Below are positions 1-5,508 of a DNA stretch of 6,025 nucleotides, piece after piece. Origin of the DNA: Candidatus Methanovirga basalitermitum (GTDB lineage: Archaea > Methanobacteriota > Methanobacteria > Methanobacteriales > Methanobacteriaceae); contig JAISZW010000017.1 in the NCBI GenBank assembly GCA_031284445.1, positions 1-6,025 of the forward strand. The letters run 5' to 3'. The notes below the pieces were generated by a model. The model saw only the letters and a list, made by a program, of their open reading frames with translations, was not told where the DNA came from and ran no database searches. How positions within the stretch are numbered: position 1 is the first letter of the stretch; each line of letters starts with the position of its first letter. The position numbers and the translations under genes are program-made.

Positions 1-26
1 AGGGTGTAAAAAAGTGTGGAGTTTTT
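1..26 (+). repeat. Left terminal inverted repeat of the left element
   Basis: This pairs with 308-333 on the opposite strand, 22 of 26 positions identical. The four differing bases are contiguous (AAAG here, TTTT in the partner arm), which suggests two conserved blocks around a variable spacer. Confidence 0.7.
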
Positions 27-204
27 TTGATTTTTGAAAAAAATTGAAAATCCTTCAAATCCTTTAATTTACTATAATATCATCCATAAGAAATGCATTA
101 TTCAAAAAATATATCAAAAACCATATAAAATAAAGAAATAAATTAAAATAAAGGCTCTGTCAAAAATTTTGGTGATAGACCTCATAATACATCATGACTA
201 AAAA

Positions 205-300
205 ATGGATTTTATATTTATTGATACCAATCCTAAAAGTAAATTTAAGTCAGTTGTGATGTTATTGGAATATTTTAGCTCTCTTTGGGGAATAAAGTAA
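205..300 (+). pseudogene. Transposase C-terminal remnant (left element)
   Basis: A 31-codon reading frame beginning MDFIFIDTNP and ending EYFSSLWGIK is followed by TAA at 298-300, 34 bp before the element end. The same peptide, with three substitutions, is encoded by the inverted copy at 5936-6025, so this is a coding remnant and not a chance frame. An in-frame TAA at 199-201 and further stops upstream show that the rest of the gene is gone. Whether the remnant is translated is doubtful. It is assigned to a transposase because it lies in an element with terminal inverted repeats, not from a recognised catalytic motif. Confidence 0.55.
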
Positions 301-307
301 TATGAGG

Positions 308-334
308 AAAAACTCCACAAAAATTTACACCCTC
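308..334 (-). repeat. Right terminal inverted repeat of the left element
   Basis: Read on the minus strand this begins GAGGGTGTAAATTTTTGTGG and matches the left end of the element. The same end occurs at 5902 in the second copy as GAGGATGTAAATTTTTGTGG. Similarity between the two copies stops at exactly 334 and 5902, which marks the element boundary. Confidence 0.75.
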
Positions 335-606
335 TTTATATGTAATGCTTTTTATTGTAATAACCAATAAAATCATGTTTTTATCAAAAATTTTTAATAT
401 TCATTGCCTTTGATCTGCAATATTCTTTTACCTTTAATTATTTCCTCTAAATAAACTTTTATTATATGTTTCATGATATATTATCAAAATAACTAAATTT
501 TTTAAATTTATAAATATTACATTTTTATATTATAAAAACTTTGATTAATAAAATAATAAATCAACACTAAAAATAAACTATTCAACTTATAGGAGAATAT
601 AAATTC
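335..606. other. AT-rich intergenic leader before dcd
   Basis: About 270 bp of nearly pure A/T sequence between the left element and dcd. I see no open frame of note and no structured RNA. It should contain the dcd promoter, listed separately. A GCCTTTGATCTGCAAT stretch near 406-421 resembles sequences at 1945-1959 and 1772-1782 but is short. Confidence 0.5.
523..537 (+). promoter_or_regulatory. Candidate TATA box for dcd
   Basis: TTTTATATTATAAAA is the best archaeal TATA-like match upstream of dcd. A start about 25 bp downstream would give a leader of roughly 50 nt. The surroundings are so AT-rich that the call is tentative. Confidence 0.35.
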
Positions 607-1194
607 ATGGCTATTTTAAGTGATAAAGAGATAAAAAAATATTTAAATTCTAAAAAGATTACCATTGAACCTTTAAAAAATTTTGAAAAGCAAATACAAC
701 CATCTTCTGTTGATTTAAGAATTGGAAATGAATTTAAATCATTTAAATTAGTAAGAAAACCTTTCATCGACCCAAAAGACTCCATTGATCTCTCATCATA
801 TATGGAGTCTATTAATATTATAGATGGGGATTGTTTTATCATACATCCTAACGAATTTGCATTGGCTACAACTTATGAAACTGTAAAGATCCCTGATGAC
901 TTGGTTGCAAGAGTAGAAGGTCGTTCTTCAATGGGAAGATTAGGAGTGACTATGCATGTAACAGCAGGATACATAGATCCTGGCTTTGAAGGAAGAATAA
1001 CTTTAGAAATATCCAACATTGGTAAGATGCCTGTTGCATTATATCCTGGTCAAAGAGTATGTCAAATTGTTTTTGAGACTATGACTTCTCCATCAGAGAA
1101 ACCTTATGGTCATCCTGAAAGAGACAGCAAATATATGGGGCAAGTTAACCCAGAAAGTAGTAAAATTAAGTTTGACTATGAGTTAAAAGAATAA
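607..1194 (+). CDS. dcd: dCTP deaminase, possibly bifunctional (DCD-DUT)
   Basis: A 195-residue protein of the dCTP deaminase/dUTPase superfamily, the usual family length. It deaminates dCTP to dUTP in the cytoplasm, feeding dTMP synthesis. Motifs in order: PSSVDLRIGNEF (32-43), the nucleotide-binding EGRSSMGRLGV (104-114), H117, then AGYIDPGFEGRITLE (120-134). Glu134 aligns with the catalytic Glu138 of the Escherichia coli enzyme; Ser107/108 and Arg111 match its phosphate-binding positions. The C-terminal TSPSEKPYG...SKYMGQ resembles the lid segment of bifunctional dCTP deaminase/dUTPases such as the Mycobacterium tuberculosis enzyme. AGYID replaces the AHRID of the monofunctional E. coli protein. 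Bifunctionality, giving dUMP directly, is therefore plausible but unproven. The ATG is supported by AGGAGA at 591-596, ten bases upstream. It appears monocistronic. Confidence 0.93.
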   Translation: MAILSDKEIKKYLNSKKITIEPLKNFEKQIQPSSVDLRIGNEFKSFKLVRKPFIDPKDSIDLSSYMESINIIDGDCFIIHPNEFALATTYETVKIPDDLVARVEGRSSMGRLGVTMHVTAGYIDPGFEGRITLEISNIGKMPVALYPGQRVCQIVFETMTSPSEKPYGHPERDSKYMGQVNPESSKIKFDYELKE

Positions 1195-1461
1195 TTAGAT
1201 TTTTAAAGCTGATATCTTATAGCATTGATTTAAATTTGCATATATTGTCTTTAAAGAATGATGAATGATCATAAATGAAATACAATTCAAGATTGACAAA
1301 AATCTTTTTTTGTATTTAGAATCTAAAAATCGTAGAATATTTATTAAAAAATATGAAAAACAAAAAGATAGTGTAAATAATTCACATGATCTAACCTAAT
1401 TTTTTAATTATTTGATATTTTTTCGTGAATTCTGTTGCATTTTTTATCACTAATCAATCCA
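1195..1461. other. Gene-free AT-rich spacer after dcd
   Basis: No credible coding frame on either strand. A run of seven T at 1305-1311 is the clearest oligo-T tract downstream of dcd and could act as an archaeal terminator, 110 bp after the stop. The rest looks like decayed non-coding sequence and may include the far end of the dead insertion element that follows. Confidence 0.45.
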
Positions 1462-1718
1462 TTATTTAATATGTGAAGATAGAAATATTTCAGCTCCTTT
1501 AACAGTTTTAAATAACTTTTTTAGTTTATATTGGAATAGGGTTCTGAATAAGTTTTCCATTGAATATACATAAAATATGTTTAAAGCCTAATTTATGAGC
1601 TATAGATTTATCCATGGACTTTTCATTGCTTGTTAATGAAATCTTCTTATGATTATCTGTTGATTCCTTTATAAATTCTTCTATAACATTTTTTTGGCAG
1701 ATGTTTAACCACTTTAAA

Positions 1719-1747
1719 ATTACCAAAAATCGAAGATTTTCAGTAAT
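1719..1747 (+). repeat. Short palindromic repeat, copy A
   Basis: A 29-base hairpin: arms ATTACCAAAAATC and GATTTTCAGTAAT around a GAA loop, 13-bp arms with two non-Watson-Crick positions. Its reverse complement matches copies B and C. It sits inside the decayed transposase and separates two of its protein-like fragments. Confidence 0.7.
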
Positions 1748-1957
1748 TACTTGAATAATCAATGTTATGAACCTTTAATCTGTCTAATAAGATATATATT
1801 TTGTTTATATAGTTTTTCATTGTTTGATGTGATGGTTTCACTTTTTTAAAAAGTGTTTATGATTTCGCTTCTATGTCTTAGTGAGTTAATGTTCAATTGA
1901 ATGCATTGATATTACGTGATTCTTCATATCAAAGAAAATATCAACCTTTAATCTGCA

Positions 1958-2011
1958 ATTACTGAAAATCTTCGATTTTTATAATTACAAAAATCTTCGA
2001 TTTTTGGTAAT
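1958..2011 (+). repeat. Tandem pair of short palindromic repeats, copies B and C
   Basis: Two near-identical units with a 26-bp period share a junction. Copy B is about 1958-1985 (ATTACTGAAAATC, TTC, GATTTTTATAAT) and copy C 1984-2011 (ATTACAAAAATC, TTC, GATTTTTGGTAAT). Both have loop TTC, so they are inverted relative to copy A (GAA). Arms are about 12-13 bp. They interrupt the decayed transposase. Confidence 0.7.
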
Positions 2012-2115
2012 CAAGATACATTCTATAATTTTTCAATTATAACTAAATCAAAATCGTTAACTATAAATGGCTGTGAAGACAAACTAATTATAAGTGTGGG
2101 TTTTGTTTTGATCAT

Positions 2116-2378
2116 ACTTATATTTATTGACTCACACCTATTTAAAGATTTCTATTCTATTTAAACATTATTTTAAATCTAAATAGAGGATATTGCAAAA
2201 TTTACAAAATTTTTGGTCTATCATGCGGATTTTTTACAGTATCAAAAATAGGGGCTAAATTAATTATAAGATAATTAAGAATAATATCAAAAAGACTAAA
2301 AGTTTTCAAGAAAATTTGACAAGATAAGCATCAAAAAATATTTCATAGTCAATATAAAGTTAAAAAAGGAGAATGTGT
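2116..2378. other. AT-rich intergenic region before the chorismate lyase gene
   Basis: About 260 bp with no coding frame. It should hold the promoter of the gene at 2379, but no TATA box stands out from the AT-rich background. The stretch 2199-2230 (ACAAAATTTTTGGTCTATCATG) has less uniform composition and could be the outer end of the dead insertion element; this is unproven. Confidence 0.4.
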
Positions 2379-2927
2379 ATGACAGGAAAAAAGGATATTA
2401 ACATTTTTAAGAAGATTACTAAACTTGAAAATAAAGGTTATGAATTATCCAACACACAAAAAATAATTTTAACAACAGATGGATCTGTAACAACGATTTT
2501 AGATGTTTTAAATGGTGAAATAGCTATTAAAACAATTGTTCAACGATTTGAGAAAGCCAACTCTAAAATTGCTAAATTCTTAGATATTGAAGAAAATGAA
2601 GAGGTTAATTATAGAGTAGTTCTAATGCACAAGGATAATAAACCTTTAATTCATGCAGTATCCTATATTCCCATAAAAAAATTAGAAAATGAATTTAGAG
2701 AAGATTTGATTAAAGCAGATACACCAATTGGAAGAATACTTAGAAAATATAACATCGAATCAAGAAGAGAAATAGAAAATATTGGTATTGAACCAAAAAA
2801 TCAAGAACTAACAAAATTATTCAATTCAGAAATAGAACTTCTTACAAGAGAATATGTAATAATTAGAGATAATGAAAAATTAATATGGATTAAAGAAACA
2901 TTCCCATTGAATTATTTCACTAAATAA
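2379..2927 (+). CDS. DUF98-type chorismate lyase (4-hydroxybenzoate synthesis)
   Basis: A protein of 182 residues from the chosen start. It resembles chorismate pyruvate-lyase: YRVVLMHKDNKPLIHAVSYI (78-97), TPIGRIL (115-121), RREIENIG (129-136) and a late ETFP (173-176). By comparison with E. coli UbiC, Arg79 and Glu173 correspond to the active-site Arg76 and Glu155. The enzyme would split chorismate into 4-hydroxybenzoate and pyruvate. In methanogens, which lack ubiquinone, 4-hydroxybenzoate is the known precursor of the arylamine part of methanopterin. An ATG at 2373 directly abuts the ribosome site AAGGAGA (2366-2372); the second ATG at 2379 has normal spacing and is preferred. The last codons lie in a tandem duplication (2917-2956). 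The gene stands alone, converging on the minus-strand operon. Alternative: a UTRA-like ligand-binding relative of the same fold. Confidence 0.8.
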   Translation: MTGKKDINIFKKITKLENKGYELSNTQKIILTTDGSVTTILDVLNGEIAIKTIVQRFEKANSKIAKFLDIEENEEVNYRVVLMHKDNKPLIHAVSYIPIKKLENEFREDLIKADTPIGRILRKYNIESRREIENIGIEPKNQELTKLFNSEIELLTREYVIIRDNEKLIWIKETFPLNYFTK

Positions 2928-2956
2928 AAGATAAAAATCACTAAATAAAAGATAAA
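2917..2956. repeat. 21-nt tandem duplication across the stop codon
   Basis: TCACTAAATAAAAGATAAA occurs at 2917-2935 and again, identical, at 2938-2956. The 21-nt period keeps frame, so the chorismate lyase gene carries a second in-frame TAA at 2946-2948 behind the first at 2925-2927. Confidence 0.85.
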
Positions 2957-2962
2957 GAATAT
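2918..2962 (-). terminator. Candidate T-rich terminator of the minus-strand operon
   Basis: Read on the minus strand, the duplicated segment gives a series of T-rich tracts (CTTTATCTTTTATTTAG, then TTTTTATCTTTTATTTAG) starting about 20 bp after the stop of the membrane-protein gene. Archaeal RNA polymerase terminates at such oligo-T tracts without a hairpin. The role is inferred from position and composition. Confidence 0.4.
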
Positions 2963-2979
2963 TATGGCATTTTAAACTA

Positions 2980-3588
2980 TTAATCATCATTTTGTTCCAT
3001 GTCATCTCTACTAACTTCAAAATGTACAGTTTCCTCAATAATAGGAACATCTAAACCATCATTTTGACTTATGTGATTATCATTTTTCCTCTTGTTTTTA
3101 TCTTTTTGTGATTCATCAATTTTTGAATCCTCCTTACTTGTTTTTGGTTTTTCTTCATTGAAGATTGGTGAATCGATCTCTTCTAAAGATTTGAATAAAT
3201 GACCTAAATTGGTTTTTTTTGTAAGCAAACGGAAAGTAGATAACCCTAAAATAACAAGTCCAAAAAGTCCTATTAAGACAGAGAACATTCCATTTTCTTT
3301 CATATTTACATTGTCTACGATTTTTTCACTATTTCCAAAAAATGAAATAATTGCAATTATAACTAAAATTAACCCAAATACAATCCCTAAAATAGCTACA
3401 ATAGGATATCTTTTTTCCATATCATTTTTTAAAAATAAATATATCTTTTCAGAGATGAAAAATTCATATTTTGGATTTTTATCATTCTCTTCACTTGTAA
3501 CATGACTTTCATCAACCTTGTCTTTATTCTTAAAAGAATCTCCTTCTGAGTTAGAATTTTTCTTATCCCTCGACATACAATACCACAT
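2980..3588 (-). CDS. Two-helix membrane protein of unknown function
   Basis: About 202 residues; I do not recognise a family. The N-terminal 60 residues are charged and Asn/Lys/Glu/Asp-rich. Two hydrophobic helices follow, about 61-85 (YPIVAILGIVFGLILVIIAI) and 100-122 (MFSVLIGLFGLVILGLSTFR), joined by a short loop of about 14 residues. The tail from about 123 is highly charged, low in complexity and ends in acidic residues. Arg and Lys flank the helices (K58, R60, R120, K124, K125), which suggests both termini are cytoplasmic with a small external loop. No signal peptide or catalytic motif is visible. The start is uncertain: neither the ATG at 3588 nor the one at 3576 (MSRDKK) has a strong ribosome site. 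It begins 13 bp after the tfs stop, so it is very probably co-transcribed with tfs and may be translationally coupled. Confidence 0.75.
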   Translation of the reverse strand: MWYCMSRDKKNSNSEGDSFKNKDKVDESHVTSEENDKNPKYEFFISEKIYLFLKNDMEKRYPIVAILGIVFGLILVIIAIISFFGNSEKIVDNVNMKENGMFSVLIGLFGLVILGLSTFRLLTKKTNLGHLFKSLEEIDSPIFNEEKPKTSKEDSKIDESQKDKNKRKNDNHISQNDGLDVPIIEETVHFEVSRDDMEQNDD

Positions 3589-3601
3589 TTCAATAATTCA
3601 A

Positions 3602-3916
3602 TCAATCGTATTCTCTCCAAGTGTGTTTACATTTAGTACATCTTAAAAACCTAGTTTCAGCTTCATCAGCACTACGAGTTTGTTTAAGCCACCAAAATGC
3701 CTTCTCATTACCACATTTAGAACAAGTTTCATTAGTGGTTGGAAGTGTAGCTATTTCTTCGCCTTGCATAACAACATTATTATTTGATAAAATCTTTTCA
3801 GATACAGAATATTCATCGGCTTTTTCATTACTTAAGTCTTTTTCAAAACCGCATTTACACTTAAGTTTATTATCTTTAGGAAGCATCATCGCTCCACATT
3901 TAGGGCAAAACTCCAT
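3602..3916 (-). CDS. tfs: Transcription elongation factor TFS
   Basis: A 104-residue protein of the archaeal TFS (TFIIS/RPB9-like) family, full length. The N-terminal zinc ribbon uses Cys4, Cys7, Cys20 and Cys22; the C-terminal ribbon uses Cys65, Cys68, Cys93 and Cys96. Between them is the family hallmark QTRSADEAETRF (79-90), whose Asp84-Glu85 pair reaches into the polymerase active site and promotes cleavage of backtracked RNA. All key residues are present, so cleavage-stimulating activity is expected. The ATG follows a good ribosome site (GAGGAAG, around 3921-3927). It lies 60 bp after the Nudix gene and 13 bp before the membrane-protein gene. A TATA-like stretch in the 60-bp gap may give it its own promoter. 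Confidence 0.95.
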   Translation of the reverse strand: MEFCPKCGAMMLPKDNKLKCKCGFEKDLSNEKADEYSVSEKILSNNNVVMQGEEIATLPTTNETCSKCGNEKAFWWLKQTRSADEAETRFLRCTKCKHTWREYD

Positions 3917-3966
3917 ATTTCTTCCTCATGTCTAAATTTATATCTTATTAATCTAATAATCTTTAA

Positions 3967-3983
3967 CTTACATATATTATACA
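3967..3983 (-). promoter_or_regulatory. Candidate internal TATA box for tfs
   Basis: On the minus strand this reads TGTATAATATATGTAAG and overlaps the Nudix stop codon. It lies about 60 bp before the tfs start, giving an expected leader of about 30-35 nt. It could let tfs and the membrane protein be expressed independently of csl4-rpoL. AT-richness makes this tentative. Confidence 0.3.
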
Positions 3984-4399
3984 AATCTATTTTCTAAGCT
4001 TGTTAAAATATCATTTAAAATTATTTTATGATCAAAAGCTAAATTTATTGAAGATAAATTATCTTTTGTAAAAATTTTAGCATCATTTGCATCATCATTC
4101 GCTTTCAGATTTTTAAAATCTCCTTTTGCTAAATATATAATAGTTACTGTATGGCCTCTTGGATCTCTACTTGGCTTTGAATAAACATTAAATAACTTAA
4201 TCAATTGAACATCTATACTGGTTTCTTCTTTTGCCTCACGAACTGCTCCATCTTCAACAGTTTCACCATAATCTAAGTAACCACCAGGCAATGCCCAATA
4301 ACCTTTAAAAGGATCATTTCTCCTTTTAATTAAAATAAATTCATTTTTATCATTGTATATGAAAACATCTGTTGTAATTGATTGTTTTTTATAGTTCAA
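3977..4399 (-). CDS. Nudix hydrolase, ADP-ribose pyrophosphatase-like
   Basis: A 140-residue single-domain Nudix enzyme, which cleaves nucleoside diphosphates linked to another moiety using Mg2+ in the cytoplasm. The Nudix box runs 40-62: Gly40, Glu46, Arg54-Glu55, Glu58-Glu59. All catalytic and metal-binding residues are present, but the usual Gly near the box end is Ser61. DPFKGYWALPGGYLDYGETV (29-48) and SRDPRGHTVTIIYLA (77-91) resemble ADP-ribose pyrophosphatases; substrate choice cannot be settled from motifs, and a nucleotide clean-up role is possible. The start is TTG: the protein contains no internal Met, the in-frame region upstream has no ATG or GTG before a stop, and TGTGAT, complementary to the 16S tail region, sits three bases before the TTG. 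It lies 49 bp after rpoL with no clear promoter of its own. Confidence 0.88.
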   Translation of the reverse strand: MNYKKQSITTDVFIYNDKNEFILIKRRNDPFKGYWALPGGYLDYGETVEDGAVREAKEETSIDVQLIKLFNVYSKPSRDPRGHTVTIIYLAKGDFKNLKANDDANDAKIFTKDNLSSINLAFDHKIILNDILTSLENRFV

Positions 4400-4448
4400 A
4401 TTATCACAAGTGTTAATTAAATGAATTGAATGATTAAGTCATGAATGA

Positions 4449-4730
4449 TTAATCTTTGATTGATTCAATTAATTTTTTAAACTCATTAGTTGTATCTTTT
4501 ACTTTATCAGCTGCTAAAAAAAGAGATTTTTTAGGGGATTTTTTATTACTTGTTTTGATTGTTATTATTGGATTTCCAATAAGGGGATGATCTATACCAT
4601 ATACAGCATACTTTACATCATCATTTTCCATTAAATATTTTCTTAAAATGTTACAAATACTATGGGATTCACCAGGAACTTCTATTTCCAATTCAGTTTT
4701 AATATCTTTTATAATTATAAGATCTTCCAT
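4449..4730 (-). CDS. rpoL: DNA-directed RNA polymerase subunit L (Rpo11)
   Basis: A protein of 93 residues from ATG at 4730, matching archaeal Rpo11, which dimerises with Rpo3 as the scaffold for polymerase assembly (the equivalent of eukaryotic RPB11 and part of bacterial alpha). Family features are the N-terminal strand with LEIEVPGESHSICNILRKYL, followed by VKYAVYGIDHPLIGNPIITI, typical of the alpha-like dimerisation domain, and a C-terminal helix. A GTG nine bases further upstream (4737-4739) is in frame, but it is part of the ribosome site AGGTGA that serves the ATG with a five-base spacer, so the shorter form is preferred. It starts 26 bp after csl4, a pairing seen in many euryarchaea. 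Confidence 0.93.
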   Translation of the reverse strand: MEDLIIIKDIKTELEIEVPGESHSICNILRKYLMENDDVKYAVYGIDHPLIGNPIITIKTSNKKSPKKSLFLAADKVKDTTNEFKKLIESIKD

Positions 4731-4756
4731 TATATTCACCTAAGAGTCTAAGTCTG

Positions 4757-5323
4757 TTAATAATCATAATTTAAAGAAATTTTTCTTTTTTCTTTTCTAT
4801 TGCATTGTTCACAATAAAGAATATCCTTATTATTTGTTGGAACCATGAAATTTCTACAACGAGAACACATTGCTTTTAAAACACCATGTTCAGGATCTTC
4901 AGTATTTATATCTATATTGTTTCCCATGATTTTTATTACTTTTCCTTCAACAATATCTCCAATTCTAAAAGCATCGGTCAATTTTTCAAGATATCCTTTT
5001 TTCACTTGAGATACATGTATAGCACCAGAATAAGGTAATGCTAACTCTCTTGAAGAATCAATAAATGCTTGAACATCAACCATAGTTCTTTGACCTTTAA
5101 TGTCAGTTATTTGACCAACGACAATATTATCAACTTTTAAAACTACAGGAACGGTGGTTTTTGGAATAATAGTTATTTCATGCCTATTTGCAGAAACATT
5201 CCCTATAATCGCTGCTTTAATATATCCTCCATCTTCGTAAGTCCAATCTCCAGGTAAGTATTGTTCACTAACTCCAATAACATCACCAGGCATTACAAAA
5301 TCCCCATGTTCAATATCCATCAT
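4757..5323 (-). CDS. csl4: Exosome RNA-binding subunit Csl4
   Basis: A 188-residue protein with the three-part Csl4 layout. The N-terminal domain holds GDFVMPGDVIGVSEQYLPGD (7-26) followed by the GGYIKAAIIGNV segment (32-43). A central S1-type RNA-binding domain covers about 60-142 (VGQITDIKGQRTMVDVQ, SGAIHVSQV, FRIGDIVEGKVIKI). The C-terminal zinc ribbon has Cys153, Cys156, Cys171 and Cys174. In archaea Csl4 sits on the Rrp41-Rrp42 ring with Rrp4, binds RNA and recruits DnaG. Length and domains are complete. Two adjacent ATGs (5323 and 5320) compete; the ribosome site GGATGTGAG touches the first and has a more usual distance to the second, so the true start may be one codon later. It is the first gene of the minus-strand operon. 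Confidence 0.94.
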   Translation of the reverse strand: MMDIEHGDFVMPGDVIGVSEQYLPGDWTYEDGGYIKAAIIGNVSANRHEITIIPKTTVPVVLKVDNIVVGQITDIKGQRTMVDVQAFIDSSRELALPYSGAIHVSQVKKGYLEKLTDAFRIGDIVEGKVIKIMGNNIDINTEDPEHGVLKAMCSRCRNFMVPTNNKDILYCEQCNRKEKRKISLNYDY

Positions 5324-5371
5324 CTCACATCCAAATGAAATTAAACAATATTCATTATTTTAAAAAAGAAA

Positions 5372-5386
5372 TTGTATATTATAATG
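5372..5386 (-). promoter_or_regulatory. Candidate TATA box for the csl4-rpoL operon
   Basis: The minus-strand sequence CATTATAATATACAA lies about 55 bp before the csl4 start, which would place transcription start about 30 nt upstream of the ATG. A second TATA-like sequence (ACTTTATACTTA, about 5447-5459) is an alternative with a longer leader. Confidence 0.3.
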
Positions 5387-5500
5387 AAACTGTTAGATTT
5401 ATTCTAAAAATAGCTATTTTAAATGATTAGTATTAAAATATAATTGTAAGTATAAAGTTATAGAATTCAAATTTTAGATCAGCACTTTTCAATTAAATAG

Positions 5501-5508
5501 TAAAAACA
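5501..5508 (-). terminator. Oligo-T terminator of tRNA-Arg
   Basis: On the minus strand TGTTTTTA directly follows the discriminator base of the tRNA. The five-T run two bases after the gene end fits archaeal tRNA termination. Confidence 0.5.

Larger units (their letters stand above)
1..334 (+). mobile_element. Short insertion-element relic with terminal inverted repeats
   Basis: The first 26 bases read as an inverted copy of bases 308-333 (22 of 26 identical: AGGGTGTAAA, four differing bases, then TGTGGAGTTTTT). The stretch between them is only about 280 bp, too short for a transposase. Its right part (205-300) still encodes a transposase-like C-terminus. Bases 211-334 recur inverted at 5902-6025 with only four differences, so the sequence is a dispersed element end. 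I read it as an internally deleted, non-autonomous derivative. The family is not certain: the GTGTAAA-type ends with a stop codon close to the terminus recall IS256-like elements, but that is an inference. The left end may lie one or a few bases before the window, so a target-site duplication cannot be judged. Confidence 0.7.
1462..2115 (-). pseudogene. Heavily decayed transposase-like gene
   Basis: No intact frame, but several protein-like pieces lie in order on the minus strand. From 2115: a 30-residue piece starting MIKTKPTLIISLSSQPF. About 1945-1745, a second frame with in-frame stops contains RNINAFN, then KVKPSHQTMKNYINKIYILL and DRLKVHNIDYSS. From about 1719 to 1526, another frame contains VIEEFIKESTDNHKKISLTS and, further on, AHKLGFKHILCIFNG. 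The last piece runs on after a frameshift as LFRTLFQYKLKKLFK to a stop at 1462-1464. The LGFKH-x-LCxF pattern resembles the LGxxHQxCxFH segment of DDE transposases found in methanogen insertion elements, with the final His replaced by Asn. The assignment rests on pattern memory, not alignment. Frame changes, stops and hairpin insertions mean it cannot make a working protein. It is distinct from the element at the window ends. Confidence 0.45.

Noticed and set aside
582..842. Open frame of 86 codons on the minus strand overlapping the dcd start
   Set aside because: It is antisense to the conserved N-terminal part of dCTP deaminase and looks like no known protein.
1526..1762. A 78-codon minus-strand frame as an intact small gene
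   Set aside because: Its first residues are encoded by hairpin copy A, its start would be TTG without a ribosome site, and its protein-like part continues into another frame. It is treated as a piece of the transposase pseudogene.
1719..2011. Hairpin repeats as a CRISPR array
   Set aside because: Only three units, in mixed orientation, with two directly abutting and no regular spacers; no cas genes are present.
161..2222. Similarity between CAAAAATTTTGGTGATAGACC (161-181) and the CAAAATTTTTGGTCTATCAT stretch at 2203-2222
   Set aside because: The shared blocks are in permuted and partly inverted order and mostly A/T, so a common element end could not be supported.
3209..3505. Open frame of 98 codons on the plus strand opposite the membrane-protein gene
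   Set aside because: It is antisense to a better-supported gene with continuous operon spacing, and shows no family features or ribosome site.
3621..3935. Open frame of 104 codons on the plus strand opposite tfs
   Set aside because: It mirrors the tfs gene, whose zinc ribbons and catalytic motif are unmistakable.
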